Of a stretch of DNA of 64,000 bases, positions 33,379 to 41,173 are shown piece by piece. The position numbers and the translations under genes are program-made. Source of the DNA: Kineosporia sp. A_224. Its GTDB lineage: Bacteria; Actinomycetota; Actinomycetes; Actinomycetales; Kineosporiaceae. The notes under the pieces were generated by a model. The model searched no databases, had not been told where the DNA came from, and was given only the letters and a program-made list of their open reading frames with translations. Position 1 is the stretch's first letter. Each line of letters begins with the position of its first letter. The stretch lies in contig NZ_MWLN01000191.1 of NCBI RefSeq assembly GCF_002198655.1, positions 130,988-194,987 on the forward strand. The letters run 5' to 3'.

Positions 33379-33740
33379 CCGATGCTAGGAGGCAGCAGCG
33401 GGCCCGCACATACCTCGAAGGCTCCCGGTCCTGCCCCGGACGTGCCGCGCGGCACGTCGACGCATCGCAGGCCGGTGCACCGGCCGGACACCGGTTCGAC
33501 ACTCCGGGACAGCTCGTCGAGGCCGCACCGGCGCGGGTCGCGGGCACGGGCGACGCCGCGCCGCGTGTGCCCTCAGAGTCTCAGGCACCCACGGGCAGCG
33601 GACGGCGGGCCACGTCGCGGGCGTCCTGCGGCGGGAGCCCGAGCACCACGAGGATCCGCTCGGCGAGGTCCTCCGGGGTCGTGGCGTCGCTGCAAGACCT
33701 GCTCGGACAGCTCTTGCTCAGGGCCTTCGTGCCTCCTCGC
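33379..33740. other. Intergenic region with a short gene remnant
   Basis: Between the LAL start and the membrane-protein stop there is no complete gene. On the minus strand a run of about 35 codons ending at a stop near 33584 reads as TPEDLAERILVVLGLPPQDA and ends RRPLPVGA. It has normal codon bias but no start codon, so it looks like the 3-prime end of a lost gene. A GAGGAGG just after the membrane-protein stop is not followed by a start codon in that frame. Confidence 0.4.
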
Positions 33741-34466
33741 CTACGCCGATGCGCTGTCGGGGCGGTCGGCGGTTCGAGCGCGCACCAGCCGCACGCCGGT
33801 CGCGAGCAGCCACACGAGCCAGGCGGCGTAGCCGGGCATGCCGACGAACAGGAACGCCGAGCCGTCCGCGATCGCGAGGTTGGCCGCCCCGGCGGCGACG
33901 AGCATGCCGCCCCCGGCCACTGCGAGCAGGCGCTGCCACCGGGGCGTCAGCCCGCTCGCGTGCGCCGCCACCGCAGCGCCGATGAAGGTGGTGCCGAGCG
34001 CCGGCAGTGCCAGCGCGAACGCTGCGGCGTGCAGCTGCCAGGCGAGCTCGAACGCCGGGCTCGGCTCGGCGAGCCCGTCGGCGGACAGCACGGCTCCGTC
34101 CCACAGGACGGCGTACAACGCGAAGACCGCCGAGAGAACCGCGCCCGCGGCGACCGCGAGGCGCGACCAGTCCGCGCCCGCACCCCCGCGGCGCCCGACG
34201 AGCCCGTGGAGACCGGCCACGAACCCGAGCAGCAGCGGCAGGTTCAGCGCCTCCAGACCGACCGCGACCGCGACCGCGGACCGGTTCTCCGCGTGGAATG
34301 CGAGCACCTCCTTGATCGGGTCCCCGTAGGCGGGCGCTCCCGCCCAGATCACCACCGCGTTCTGGATCGCCACCGACGCTGCCAGGGCGATCGCCGTCGC
34401 GCCGACCACCCGCTCCGTGAGCGCCCAGGTCGGGGTGGTTCCTGTCGTTGCCACTGCCGCACTCAT
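33741..34466 (-). CDS. Hypothetical six-helix membrane protein
   Basis: A 241-residue membrane protein with hydrophobic helices at about 18-40, 65-85, 95-118, 145-170, 180-200 and 205-228. It carries ENRSAVAVAVGLEALNLPLL and GMPGYAAWLVWLLATGVRL, but I do not recognise the family. The ATG at 34466 is preferred because AGGAGAGG lies eight bases upstream. The gene has a strong predicted promoter with a palindromic operator, next to a broken TetR gene, so it was probably repressed by that TetR and may now be expressed constitutively. Confidence 0.7.
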   Translation of the reverse strand: MSAAVATTGTTPTWALTERVVGATAIALAASVAIQNAVVIWAGAPAYGDPIKEVLAFHAENRSAVAVAVGLEALNLPLLLGFVAGLHGLVGRRGGAGADWSRLAVAAGAVLSAVFALYAVLWDGAVLSADGLAEPSPAFELAWQLHAAAFALALPALGTTFIGAAVAAHASGLTPRWQRLLAVAGGGMLVAAGAANLAIADGSAFLFVGMPGYAAWLVWLLATGVRLVRARTADRPDSASA

Positions 34467-34506
34467 TCGAAGCCTCTCCTGCTTCCCCAATTGACCCATG
34501 CCGTTT

Positions 34507-34559
34507 CGTACGCCGTACGTCGTACGCCGTACTATCGGCGTACGGCGTACGATTGTCAA
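34507..34559 (-). promoter_or_regulatory. Promoter with a triple palindromic operator
   Basis: On the minus strand a consensus -35 (TTGACA, 34559-34554) and a -10 (GATAGT, 34536-34531) are 17 bp apart and face the membrane-protein gene. Three copies of a 12-bp element occur. CGTACGCCGTAC lies at 34507-34518 and at 34521-34532. Its exact inverse is at 34540-34551, inside the -35/-10 spacer. The last two copies form a perfect inverted repeat with a 7-bp centre, the classic arrangement for TetR-type repression. Confidence 0.65.
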
Positions 34560-34562
34560 GCC

Positions 34563-34972
34563 GTGCGAGGGAGCGAGGAGACCTCTGCCCGTGAGGGAAC
34601 GACGTCTGTGAGCGGACCACGCCAGGTCGCGTCGGACGCGGGGCTGAGCAAGCAGCGGGTGGTGGTCGAGGCGGTCCGGCCGGCCGCGAGGGGGTCGACG
34701 GGCTGAGCATGCGCCGACTCGCCAACTGTCCGCTCGACAGCTACGTCTACGGGCACGCCCTGCAAGAAGCCAGCCTGCCCTTCGACACCGCCGACGACCT
34801 CGCCGGCATGACCCAGGACGTCTTCCTGCCCCAGCTCCCCCCGGACCAGTTCGCCTACCTCAACGAGTCCGCCGCCACGCTCCTCGTAACCGGCTACGAC
34901 CCGGCAGAAGAGTTCACCTTCGGCCTCGACCTCGTCCTGGCCGCCCTCGAACCCCTGAGAACCACCGCCTAG
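34563..34972 (+). pseudogene. Broken TetR-family repressor gene
   Basis: Two reading frames together resemble one TetR repressor with its middle missing. The first frame, from a GTG at 34563 or 34608, gives LSKQRVVVEAVRPAA and then stops at 34706. The sequence continues in the next frame as REGVDGLSMRRLA, the usual start of a TetR helix-turn-helix, so a one-base frameshift lies near 34675-34690. It then jumps to CPLDSYVYGHALQEASLPFD and EEFTFGLDLVLAALE, the C-terminal ligand-binding part of TetR proteins. The rest of the helix-turn-helix and about 100 residues after it are missing. It is divergent from the membrane-protein gene and sits beside its operator. Confidence 0.7.
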
Positions 34973-35058
34973 CAACACTCACGGACCGTCGCGCGCCCCG
35001 GCCCAGCACATGCAGAACGACTGTCCCGGAACGGCGGGGCAGGCGTACCTTGCGGGCG

Positions 35059-36063
35059 ATGGGATCACTTCAGGAAACGGTGGACGCGGTGGCAGCGCGC
35101 TCGGGGTTCTCGGGAGTGGTCCGCGTGGACCGCTCGGGGGAAACGGAGCTCTGCACGGCGTACGGGCTCGCCGACCGCGCCCACGACATCGCCAACACGG
35201 TCGAGACGGTCTTCGCGACAGCCAGCGGAACGAAGACCCTGACGGCACTGGCCGTCATGAGCCTGGTCGAGCAGGGCACCCTCGGGCTCGCCACGACCGC
35301 CCGGTCGCTGCTCGGCGAGGACCTGCCGCTCATCGGCGACGACGTGACGGTCGAGCACCTGCTGGCCCATCGATCCGGGATCGGTGACTATCTGGACGAG
35401 GACGCAGTCGCCGACGTGCGCGACTACGTGATGCCGGTGCCGGTGCACCGGCTCGCCACCACCGAGCAGTACCTCCCGCTCCTCGACGGGCACGAACCCG
35501 TGTCTCCCGCCGATGCACGCTTCGCCTACAACAACGCCGGTTACGTGCTGCTCGCCCTGCTGGCCGAACGGGCCTGCGGCGTGCCGTTCCACGATCTCGT
35601 GCGCACCCTCGTGACCGAGCCTGCGGGCATGGCCGACACCGCGTTCCTCCGCTCCGACGAGCTACCCGGTCGCGCCGCGCTCGGCTACCTGTCGTCGGAC
35701 GGGCTGCGGACGAACGTGCTGCACCTGCCGGTGCGCGGCAGCGGCGACGGCGGCATCTACTCGACCGCTGCCGACCTCAGCGCCTTCTGGGACGCCCTGT
35801 TCTCCGGACGGATCGTCCCGCCGCGGCGCGTCGCCGAGATGACCCGGCCGCGCAGCGACTGGCCGGAGGAGTCCAGGCGGTACGGCCTCGGGTTCCACCT
35901 CCACGAGAGCAGCGACGCCGTCTGGCTCGAGGGGTACGACGCGGGCGTGTCGTTCACGAGCCTGCACCGGCCCACGACGTCGACCATCTGCACCGTCATC
36001 TCGAACTGGTCGGACGGCGCCTGGCCGATCATCCGGCTCCTCAACGACCACCCGGACAGCTGA
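35059..36063 (+). CDS. Serine hydrolase (beta-lactamase/class C-like)
   Basis: A 334-residue beta-lactamase-fold serine hydrolase (Pfam Beta-lactamase family), a group that includes D-amino-peptidases, esterases and PBP-like enzymes. The nucleophile and general base are in ATASGTKTL (Ser56, Lys59), and the second motif tyrosine is in FAYNNAGYVL. No signal peptide is visible, so it is cytoplasmic. The ATG at 35059 is chosen; a TTG nine bases upstream is possible. The gene is separated from the broken TetR by 86 bp and converges with the ABC ATPase gene; a strong hairpin lies between the two stops. Confidence 0.82.
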   Translation: MGSLQETVDAVAARSGFSGVVRVDRSGETELCTAYGLADRAHDIANTVETVFATASGTKTLTALAVMSLVEQGTLGLATTARSLLGEDLPLIGDDVTVEHLLAHRSGIGDYLDEDAVADVRDYVMPVPVHRLATTEQYLPLLDGHEPVSPADARFAYNNAGYVLLALLAERACGVPFHDLVRTLVTEPAGMADTAFLRSDELPGRAALGYLSSDGLRTNVLHLPVRGSGDGGIYSTAADLSAFWDALFSGRIVPPRRVAEMTRPRSDWPEESRRYGLGFHLHESSDAVWLEGYDAGVSFTSLHRPTTSTICTVISNWSDGAWPIIRLLNDHPDS

Positions 36064-36084
36064 CTCCGACCGCGGCACAGACCG

Positions 36085-36103
36085 GCCCTCAGGGTCTGAG
36101 GGC
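36085..36103. terminator. Bidirectional hairpin between convergent genes
   Basis: A perfect 8-bp stem with a 3-nt loop (GCCCTCAG and CTGAGGGC) lies 21 bp after the serine-hydrolase stop and 18 bp before the ABC ATPase stop on the other strand. It is the best terminator-like hairpin of the window. There is no T tract on either side. Confidence 0.55.
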
Positions 36104-36121
36104 GCTCCGGCGTCCCGGACG

Positions 36122-36970
36122 TCAGACCGGCCCGGCCTCGAGGCTGAAGCCGGGCGACCCCGGGTCGGCGGCGAGCAGCCGCCGGGTGTACCCGTCGGAC
36201 GGGCGGGCGAAGACGCTCTCGGTCGGCCCGCGTTCCACGACACGGCCGTGCAGCAGGACGGTCACCTCGTCGCTGATCTCACGGACGACCGCGAGGTCGT
36301 GCGAGATGAACAGCATCGTCAGGCCGAGACGCGCGCGCAGGTCGGCGAGCAGGTCGAGGATCTCGGCCTGGGTCGTCAGGTCCAGGGCCGAGGTGATCTC
36401 GTCGGCGACGAGGAGGTCGGGGTCCCCCGCGAGCGCGCGGGCGACGGCGATCCGTTGCCGCTGGCCGCCGGAGAACTGGTGCGGGTAGCGGTCGGCGGCG
36501 TCCGCGTCGAGCCGGACCTGTTCGAGCAGCGCGCTGATCCGGGCCCGGGCCGGGGCGACGCGGGCCCGCACCGGGTCCACCGCCTCGGCGATCGTCTCGG
36601 CGACGGTGCGCCGGGGGTCGAGGGACGACCACGGGTCCTGCGGCACGAGCTGCACCCGCGGCAGGCCCGCGGCGCGCCGCCCGCGCATCCCGCGGCGCGG
36701 CAACGGGATCCCGCCGAGGCTGATCCGGCCCGAGGCGGGCCGGTGGACGCCGACGAGCGCCTTGGCGAGCGTCGACTTGCCGGACCCGGACTCCCCGACG
36801 AGACCGTGGACGCCGCCGCGCTCGACGGTGAGGTCCACGTGGTCGAGCACGGTGCGGGCGGAGCGGCCGTGGCCGAGGACGACGACGAGGTCCTCGACGT
36901 GGACGAGCGGTGGCGTGGGCACCTCGGTGGCCTCCGGGGACGTCGCGCCGGCGGGGGTGAAGGGGCTCAT
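36122..36970 (-). CDS. Peptide ABC transporter ATP-binding protein (DppF/OppF-like)
   Basis: A 282-residue ABC ATPase of the oligopeptide importer type. Walker A GESGSGKST (59-67), a VPQDPWSSLDPR Q-loop (109-120), signature FSGGQRQR (166-173) and Walker B LLVADE (186-191) are all intact. It ends at the C-terminus with the GPTESVFARPSDGYTRRLLA segment of OppF-type proteins. Its ATG overlaps the stop of the fused permease-ATPase by 4 bp. It is the second nucleotide-binding domain of the importer, needed because DppD is part of the fusion. Confidence 0.88.
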   Translation of the reverse strand: MSPFTPAGATSPEATEVPTPPLVHVEDLVVVLGHGRSARTVLDHVDLTVERGGVHGLVGESGSGKSTLAKALVGVHRPASGRISLGGIPLPRRGMRGRRAAGLPRVQLVPQDPWSSLDPRRTVAETIAEAVDPVRARVAPARARISALLEQVRLDADAADRYPHQFSGGQRQRIAVARALAGDPDLLVADEITSALDLTTQAEILDLLADLRARLGLTMLFISHDLAVVREISDEVTVLLHGRVVERGPTESVFARPSDGYTRRLLAADPGSPGFSLEAGPV

Positions 36971-38703
36971 GCCGTGGCCCGGTCCTGCCGGGTGCCGGGC
37001 CGGGCGGCGAGCAGAGCGGCCGTCCACGGGTGGTTCGCCTCGCCGGCGCGCAGCGCCGCACCGGTCGTGCGGTCGATGACCCGGCCGTCGCGCAGCACGA
37101 GGACGGTGTCGCAGAGCGCGCCGACGACGCCGATGTCGTGGGAGATGAAGAGCACCGCGGTGCCGTGCTCGCGCTGCAGCCGGCGCAGCTGGCGCAGCAC
37201 CTCCGCCTGGACGGTGACGTCGAGCGCCGTCGTCGGCTCGTCGGCGACGAGCAGGGCCGGGCCCGTGGTCAGCGCAGCGGCGATGGACGCGCGTTGGAGC
37301 ATGCCGCCGGACAGCTCGTGCGGGTGCTGGTGCAGACGGCGCCGCGGCTCGGTGACCTTGATCTCGGTGAGCGCCGCGACGACGGCGTCCCGGGCGACCG
37401 CGCGCGGGCGGCGCAGGTGCACGCGGAGCACCTCGGTGAGCTGGGACCCCAGTCGCAGCGCGGGGTTGAAGGTCGCGGACGGGTCCTGGAAGACGATGCC
37501 GAGCTCGGTCGCGAGGCGCCGCGCGGGCGGCCGTCCGAGCAGGTCGAGGTCGCGCAGCCGCAGCGTGCGGGCGTCGGCGACGAGACCGTCGGCGAGCAGT
37601 CCGGCGACCGCCATGGCGATCGTCGACTTGCCGGACCCGGACTCGCCGACGAGACCGACGACCTCGCCGGGCCGCACCCGGAAGGAGACGTCGTCGACGA
37701 GGCGCCGGCCGCCGGCCTCGACGACGAGACCGTCGACGACGAGCACCGCGTCGTCCGCCGCGTCGTCGTCCTCCCCCAGCACCACCGCGTCCGGGGGACG
37801 ACGGGCGGCCGGGGCAGGGGCGGCCGCCGGTGCGCCGTGCACCTGGCGCGGGTCGACGAGCCGGGCGACGCCGTCGCCGGCGAGCATCGCGCCCGCCCCG
37901 GCGAGGACGAGCATGAGCGACGGCGCGAGCACGAGCCACGGCGCGGTGTAGATCGACGGCAGTGCCTCGTTGAGGAGCCGGCCCCAGTCGTACTGCGGGC
38001 TCTGGACGCCCAGGCCGACGAACGACAGACTGCTGATCTCGAGCAGGGACAGCGCGAACGACGACGTGAGGAGCACGAGCAGCGGGCCGGACACGTTCGG
38101 CAGCACGTGCCGGGTGAGGACGCGCGGCCCGGGCACGCCGAGCAGGTGCGCCGTCGTGACGAAGTCCCGCGTGGCGACACCCTGGGCGAGGTTGTACGTG
38201 AGCCGGGCGAAGCCGGGGATGCCGGCGAGACCGATCGCGACGACGGCGGAGCCGGCGCCGGCGCCGAGCACGGCCGCGACGACGAGCGCGAGCACGAGCG
38301 AGGGGAACGCGACCGCGGCGTCGAAGACCCGCAGGAGCACCTGCCGCACCCGAGGCGGCGCGAGGAGCGCTCCCGCCCCCAGGGCCACACCGGCGACGAA
38401 CGACAGCGCCGTGGCCCCCGCGGCCATGAGGAGCGTGAGCCGGGTCGCGACGAGCGCCCGGGCGAGGATGTCGCGGCCGAACGGGTCGGTGCCGAGCCAG
38501 TTCCCGGCACCGGGGGCGAGGTTGGCGTCGCCGGTCAGCGTCTCCGCACGCCCGGACAGCACGAGCGGCGCGACGACGCCCACGACGACGAGGAGAAGCA
38601 GCACCGCGCCCCCGGCGAGCAGCGACGGCGAGCGCCGCCAGGCCCGGCGCTGGGCCGGCCCGCGGAGCGCGGCCTCGGCGAGCAGCGCGGTGTCAACCGC
38701 CAT
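36967..38703 (-). CDS. Fused peptide ABC permease and ATP-binding protein (DppC-DppD)
   Basis: A 578-residue fusion of two importer subunits that are normally separate. Residues 25-285 form the permease: NWLGTDPFGRDILARAL is typical of DppC/OppC, with five to six helices and an EAA-like loop (TAHLLGVPGPRVLTRHVLPN, 184-203). An Ala/Pro linker (about 290-305) leads to an ATPase (about 315-578) with Walker A GESGSGKST (353-361), signature LSGGMLQRASIA and Walker B LLVADEPTT. Both halves look complete. Its start overlaps the end of the upstream permease by 11 bp. Confidence 0.88.
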   Translation of the reverse strand: MAVDTALLAEAALRGPAQRRAWRRSPSLLAGGAVLLLLVVVGVVAPLVLSGRAETLTGDANLAPGAGNWLGTDPFGRDILARALVATRLTLLMAAGATALSFVAGVALGAGALLAPPRVRQVLLRVFDAAVAFPSLVLALVVAAVLGAGAGSAVVAIGLAGIPGFARLTYNLAQGVATRDFVTTAHLLGVPGPRVLTRHVLPNVSGPLLVLLTSSFALSLLEISSLSFVGLGVQSPQYDWGRLLNEALPSIYTAPWLVLAPSLMLVLAGAGAMLAGDGVARLVDPRQVHGAPAAAPAPAARRPPDAVVLGEDDDAADDAVLVVDGLVVEAGGRRLVDDVSFRVRPGEVVGLVGESGSGKSTIAMAVAGLLADGLVADARTLRLRDLDLLGRPPARRLATELGIVFQDPSATFNPALRLGSQLTEVLRVHLRRPRAVARDAVVAALTEIKVTEPRRRLHQHPHELSGGMLQRASIAAALTTGPALLVADEPTTALDVTVQAEVLRQLRRLQREHGTAVLFISHDIGVVGALCDTVLVLRDGRVIDRTTGAALRAGEANHPWTAALLAARPGTRQDRATA

Positions 38704-39733
38704 GGTGGCCTCCGGTGAGCGTCCGCGGGTCGACGAGGCCGAGGACGACGTCGACGAGGAGGTTGACGAGCAGTGCGAGGACGCCGACGCAGAGGATGAT
38801 CCCCTGGATCACGGGGTAGTCCTTGCTGACGATGGCCTGGACGATCTCCGTGCCCAGCCCCGGGTAGCTGAAGACGTTCTCGATGACGACGGTGCCGCCG
38901 AGCAGCGACGTGAGGACGAGGCCGGTCAGGGTGAGGACGCTCGTCAGCAGGTTGGGCAGGGCGTGCCGCAGGTAGAGCCGGCCGGCCGGCAGCCGGCGCG
39001 CCCTCGCGGTGCGCAGGAACTCCTGCTCGAGCACCGACGACGTCTCGGCCCGCACGACCCGCGCGACCGCGCAGGCGGGCCCGAGGGACAGCGCGAGGAT
39101 CGGCAGCACGAGCGAGGCCGGGGTCTGCGCCCCGCCCGGCGGGAACAGCTTCAGCCCGATGGCCAGCGTGACGACGAGCAGCGTGCCGAGGACGTAGGGC
39201 GGGACGGCGGCCACGGCGCCGGCGACGACGCCGAACGCGACGTCGAGCCGCCGGCGGCGGCCGCCGCGGGTGAGGACGCCGACGGCCATCCCCAGCGGGA
39301 CCGCGAGGGCGAGCACGAGCACGATCGCGGGGACGGCGAGCTGCACGGTGTAGGGCAGCCGGGTCGCGACGACGTCCGCCACGGGCACCCGGTAGCGGAA
39401 CGACGTGCCGAGGTCGCCCCGGGCGAGGCCGCCGACGTACTCGACGAAGCGTTGCGGGAGCGGCCGGTCCAGGCCGAGGTCGGCCCGGATCGTCGCGACG
39501 GCCTGCGGGGTGGCCGCGCTGCCGGCGATGGCGCGCGCCGGGTCGCCCGGCAGCAGTGGCACGATGAGGAAGGTCACCGTGACGAGCAGCGCGAGGGCGA
39601 GCACCAGGCCCCCCGCGCGACGCACCGCGAAACGCACCCACGGCAGGTCGAGCACCGATCCCCGACCGGCGCGGGCGTGCCCGTTCCCGGGGGCGGCCGG
39701 GGCGGGCGCCGCGCCTGCCGTCGCCGTCGTCAT
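38693..39733 (-). CDS. Peptide ABC transporter permease (DppB-like)
   Basis: A 346-residue permease of the DppB/OppB type. An N-terminal hydrophilic stretch with many Ala and Pro is followed by FAVRRAGGLVLALALLVTVT, a TFLIVPLLPGDPA segment, and GLDRPLPQRFVEYVGGLARGD, the extracytoplasmic loop typical of the family. The EAA motif is FLRTARARRLPAGRLYLRHA. The C-terminal TVVIENVFSYPGLGTEIVQA is the family signature. Its stop lies inside the fused permease-ATPase gene, and its start overlaps the amidase stop by 4 bp, so the whole set is one operon. Confidence 0.88.
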   Translation of the reverse strand: MTTATAGAAPAPAAPGNGHARAGRGSVLDLPWVRFAVRRAGGLVLALALLVTVTFLIVPLLPGDPARAIAGSAATPQAVATIRADLGLDRPLPQRFVEYVGGLARGDLGTSFRYRVPVADVVATRLPYTVQLAVPAIVLVLALAVPLGMAVGVLTRGGRRRRLDVAFGVVAGAVAAVPPYVLGTLLVVTLAIGLKLFPPGGAQTPASLVLPILALSLGPACAVARVVRAETSSVLEQEFLRTARARRLPAGRLYLRHALPNLLTSVLTLTGLVLTSLLGGTVVIENVFSYPGLGTEIVQAIVSKDYPVIQGIILCVGVLALLVNLLVDVVLGLVDPRTLTGGHHGG

Positions 39734-41163
39734 CGCCCTGCCGGGACGAGGAGGCCCTCGTCCGCCGGGTGCGCGCCGACGAGGGGCAGCATCGGCTCGA
39801 CCTGCGACGCCAGCCGGAGGAGCTTCGCCTCACCGAACGGTCCGCCGACGAGCTGCGCGCCGACCGGGATGCCGTCCGCGGTGCGGTGCGCCGGGAGCGT
39901 GACCGCCGGCAGCCCGCTGACGTTGCAGAAGGCGGTGAAGGACACCATCCGCAGCTCGGTGAGCCGGGGCGTCTCGGGAACAGCGTTGGCCTCGTCGCGG
40001 ACGAGGCCGACCGGCGGGGCGACGGTCGCGGTCGTCGGGGTGAGGAGCACGTCGTAGTCGCGGCCCCACTGGGCGACGACCCGGCGGGTCTCGAGCTGCA
40101 GCCGCGCGGCGACCTCGGCGTACTGGCCCGCATGGACGGTCTCGGCGACGCGGCGGCGGCGGGCGATGTAGCCGTCGACCCTGTCCGGGTGGTCGAGCGG
40201 CAGTGCCCACGTCGAGGCGCTGATGACGACCTCGGCGAACGCCAGGAACGTGTCGGCGTCGAAGAGGTACGGCGCCACGGGGACGACGTCGTGCCCGAGC
40301 GACTCGAGCGCACGGGCGAGGGTGAGCGCCGCCTCCCGGCACGCGTCGTCGACCGGCATCCCGGTCGGCGCGTCGAGCAGCAGACCGACCCGCAGCCGCC
40401 CGGGGTCGACGCCGAGCTCGGCACTGAAGGGCCGCTCGGGGGCCGGTGCGTTGTACCAGCTCAGGGGGTCGAACCCGCTCATGACGTCGAGGAGCAGGGC
40501 AGCGTCGGCGACCGTGCGGGTGATCGCCCCCTCGGTCGTCGAGTGCTCCCATCCCCGGACGAGCGTCGGCACGCGACCGCGGCTCGGCTTGAGCCCGACC
40601 AGCCCGGTCACCGACGCGGGCACGCGGATCGAGCCGCCGCCGTCCGAGGCGTGCGCGGCCGGGGCGAGGCCCGCCGCGACGGCAGCGGACGCGCCGCCGC
40701 TCGACCCGCCCGACGTGAGGTCCAGGCGCCACGGGTTGCGGGTGACGCCGTGCCGCAGGTTCTCCGACACGGTGAGGGCACCGAACTCCGGAGAGTTGCT
40801 GCGCCCCAACGGGATCGCGCCCGCGTCGAGGAGGGCGGCGACGTCCGGGTCGCTCTCGGTCTCGATGCGCTCCTCGATGGCGAGGGAGGACATCGTGTTC
40901 GGCTGCCCCGCGCACGAGTGCAGGTCCTTGATGGGGATCGGGACGCCGTGGAGCGGGCCGAGCGGCTCGCGACGGACGACCGCGTCCGCCGCTCGGGCGG
41001 CCGCCGACCGCACGGCGTCCTCGTCGAGCCAGACGATGGCGTGGACCGCGCCGTCGAGGCGGGCGATCCGGTCGAGGTAGAGGTCGGCGACCTCGACCGG
41101 GCTGACCTGACCGGTCCGGATGAGGTCGGCGACCGTCGTCACGGGTGTGTAAGGGTCCAGCAC
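39730..41163 (-). CDS. Amidase (amidase-signature family)
   Basis: A 477-residue amidase-signature enzyme that cleaves C-N amide bonds. The catalytic triad is visible: Lys79 in VPIPIKD, Ser154 (cis-serine) in TSGGSSGG and Ser178 (nucleophile) in DGGGSIRVPA. The spacing of 24 between the serines matches known amidases. There is no signal peptide, so it acts in the cytoplasm, probably on a compound imported by the adjacent ABC system. GTG at 41163 is taken as the start because a GAGGAG motif precedes it. The binding-protein gene ends 10 bp upstream. Confidence 0.88.
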   Translation of the reverse strand: MLDPYTPVTTVADLIRTGQVSPVEVADLYLDRIARLDGAVHAIVWLDEDAVRSAAARAADAVVRREPLGPLHGVPIPIKDLHSCAGQPNTMSSLAIEERIETESDPDVAALLDAGAIPLGRSNSPEFGALTVSENLRHGVTRNPWRLDLTSGGSSGGASAAVAAGLAPAAHASDGGGSIRVPASVTGLVGLKPSRGRVPTLVRGWEHSTTEGAITRTVADAALLLDVMSGFDPLSWYNAPAPERPFSAELGVDPGRLRVGLLLDAPTGMPVDDACREAALTLARALESLGHDVVPVAPYLFDADTFLAFAEVVISASTWALPLDHPDRVDGYIARRRRVAETVHAGQYAEVAARLQLETRRVVAQWGRDYDVLLTPTTATVAPPVGLVRDEANAVPETPRLTELRMVSFTAFCNVSGLPAVTLPAHRTADGIPVGAQLVGGPFGEAKLLRLASQVEPMLPLVGAHPADEGLLVPAGR

Positions 41164-41173
41164 GGCGGGCTCC

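Noticed and set aside
30835-33831. Plus-strand open frame of about 998 codons opposite the second LAL gene
   Set aside because: Same reason: a mirror frame of a real LAL gene with no recognisable domain of its own.
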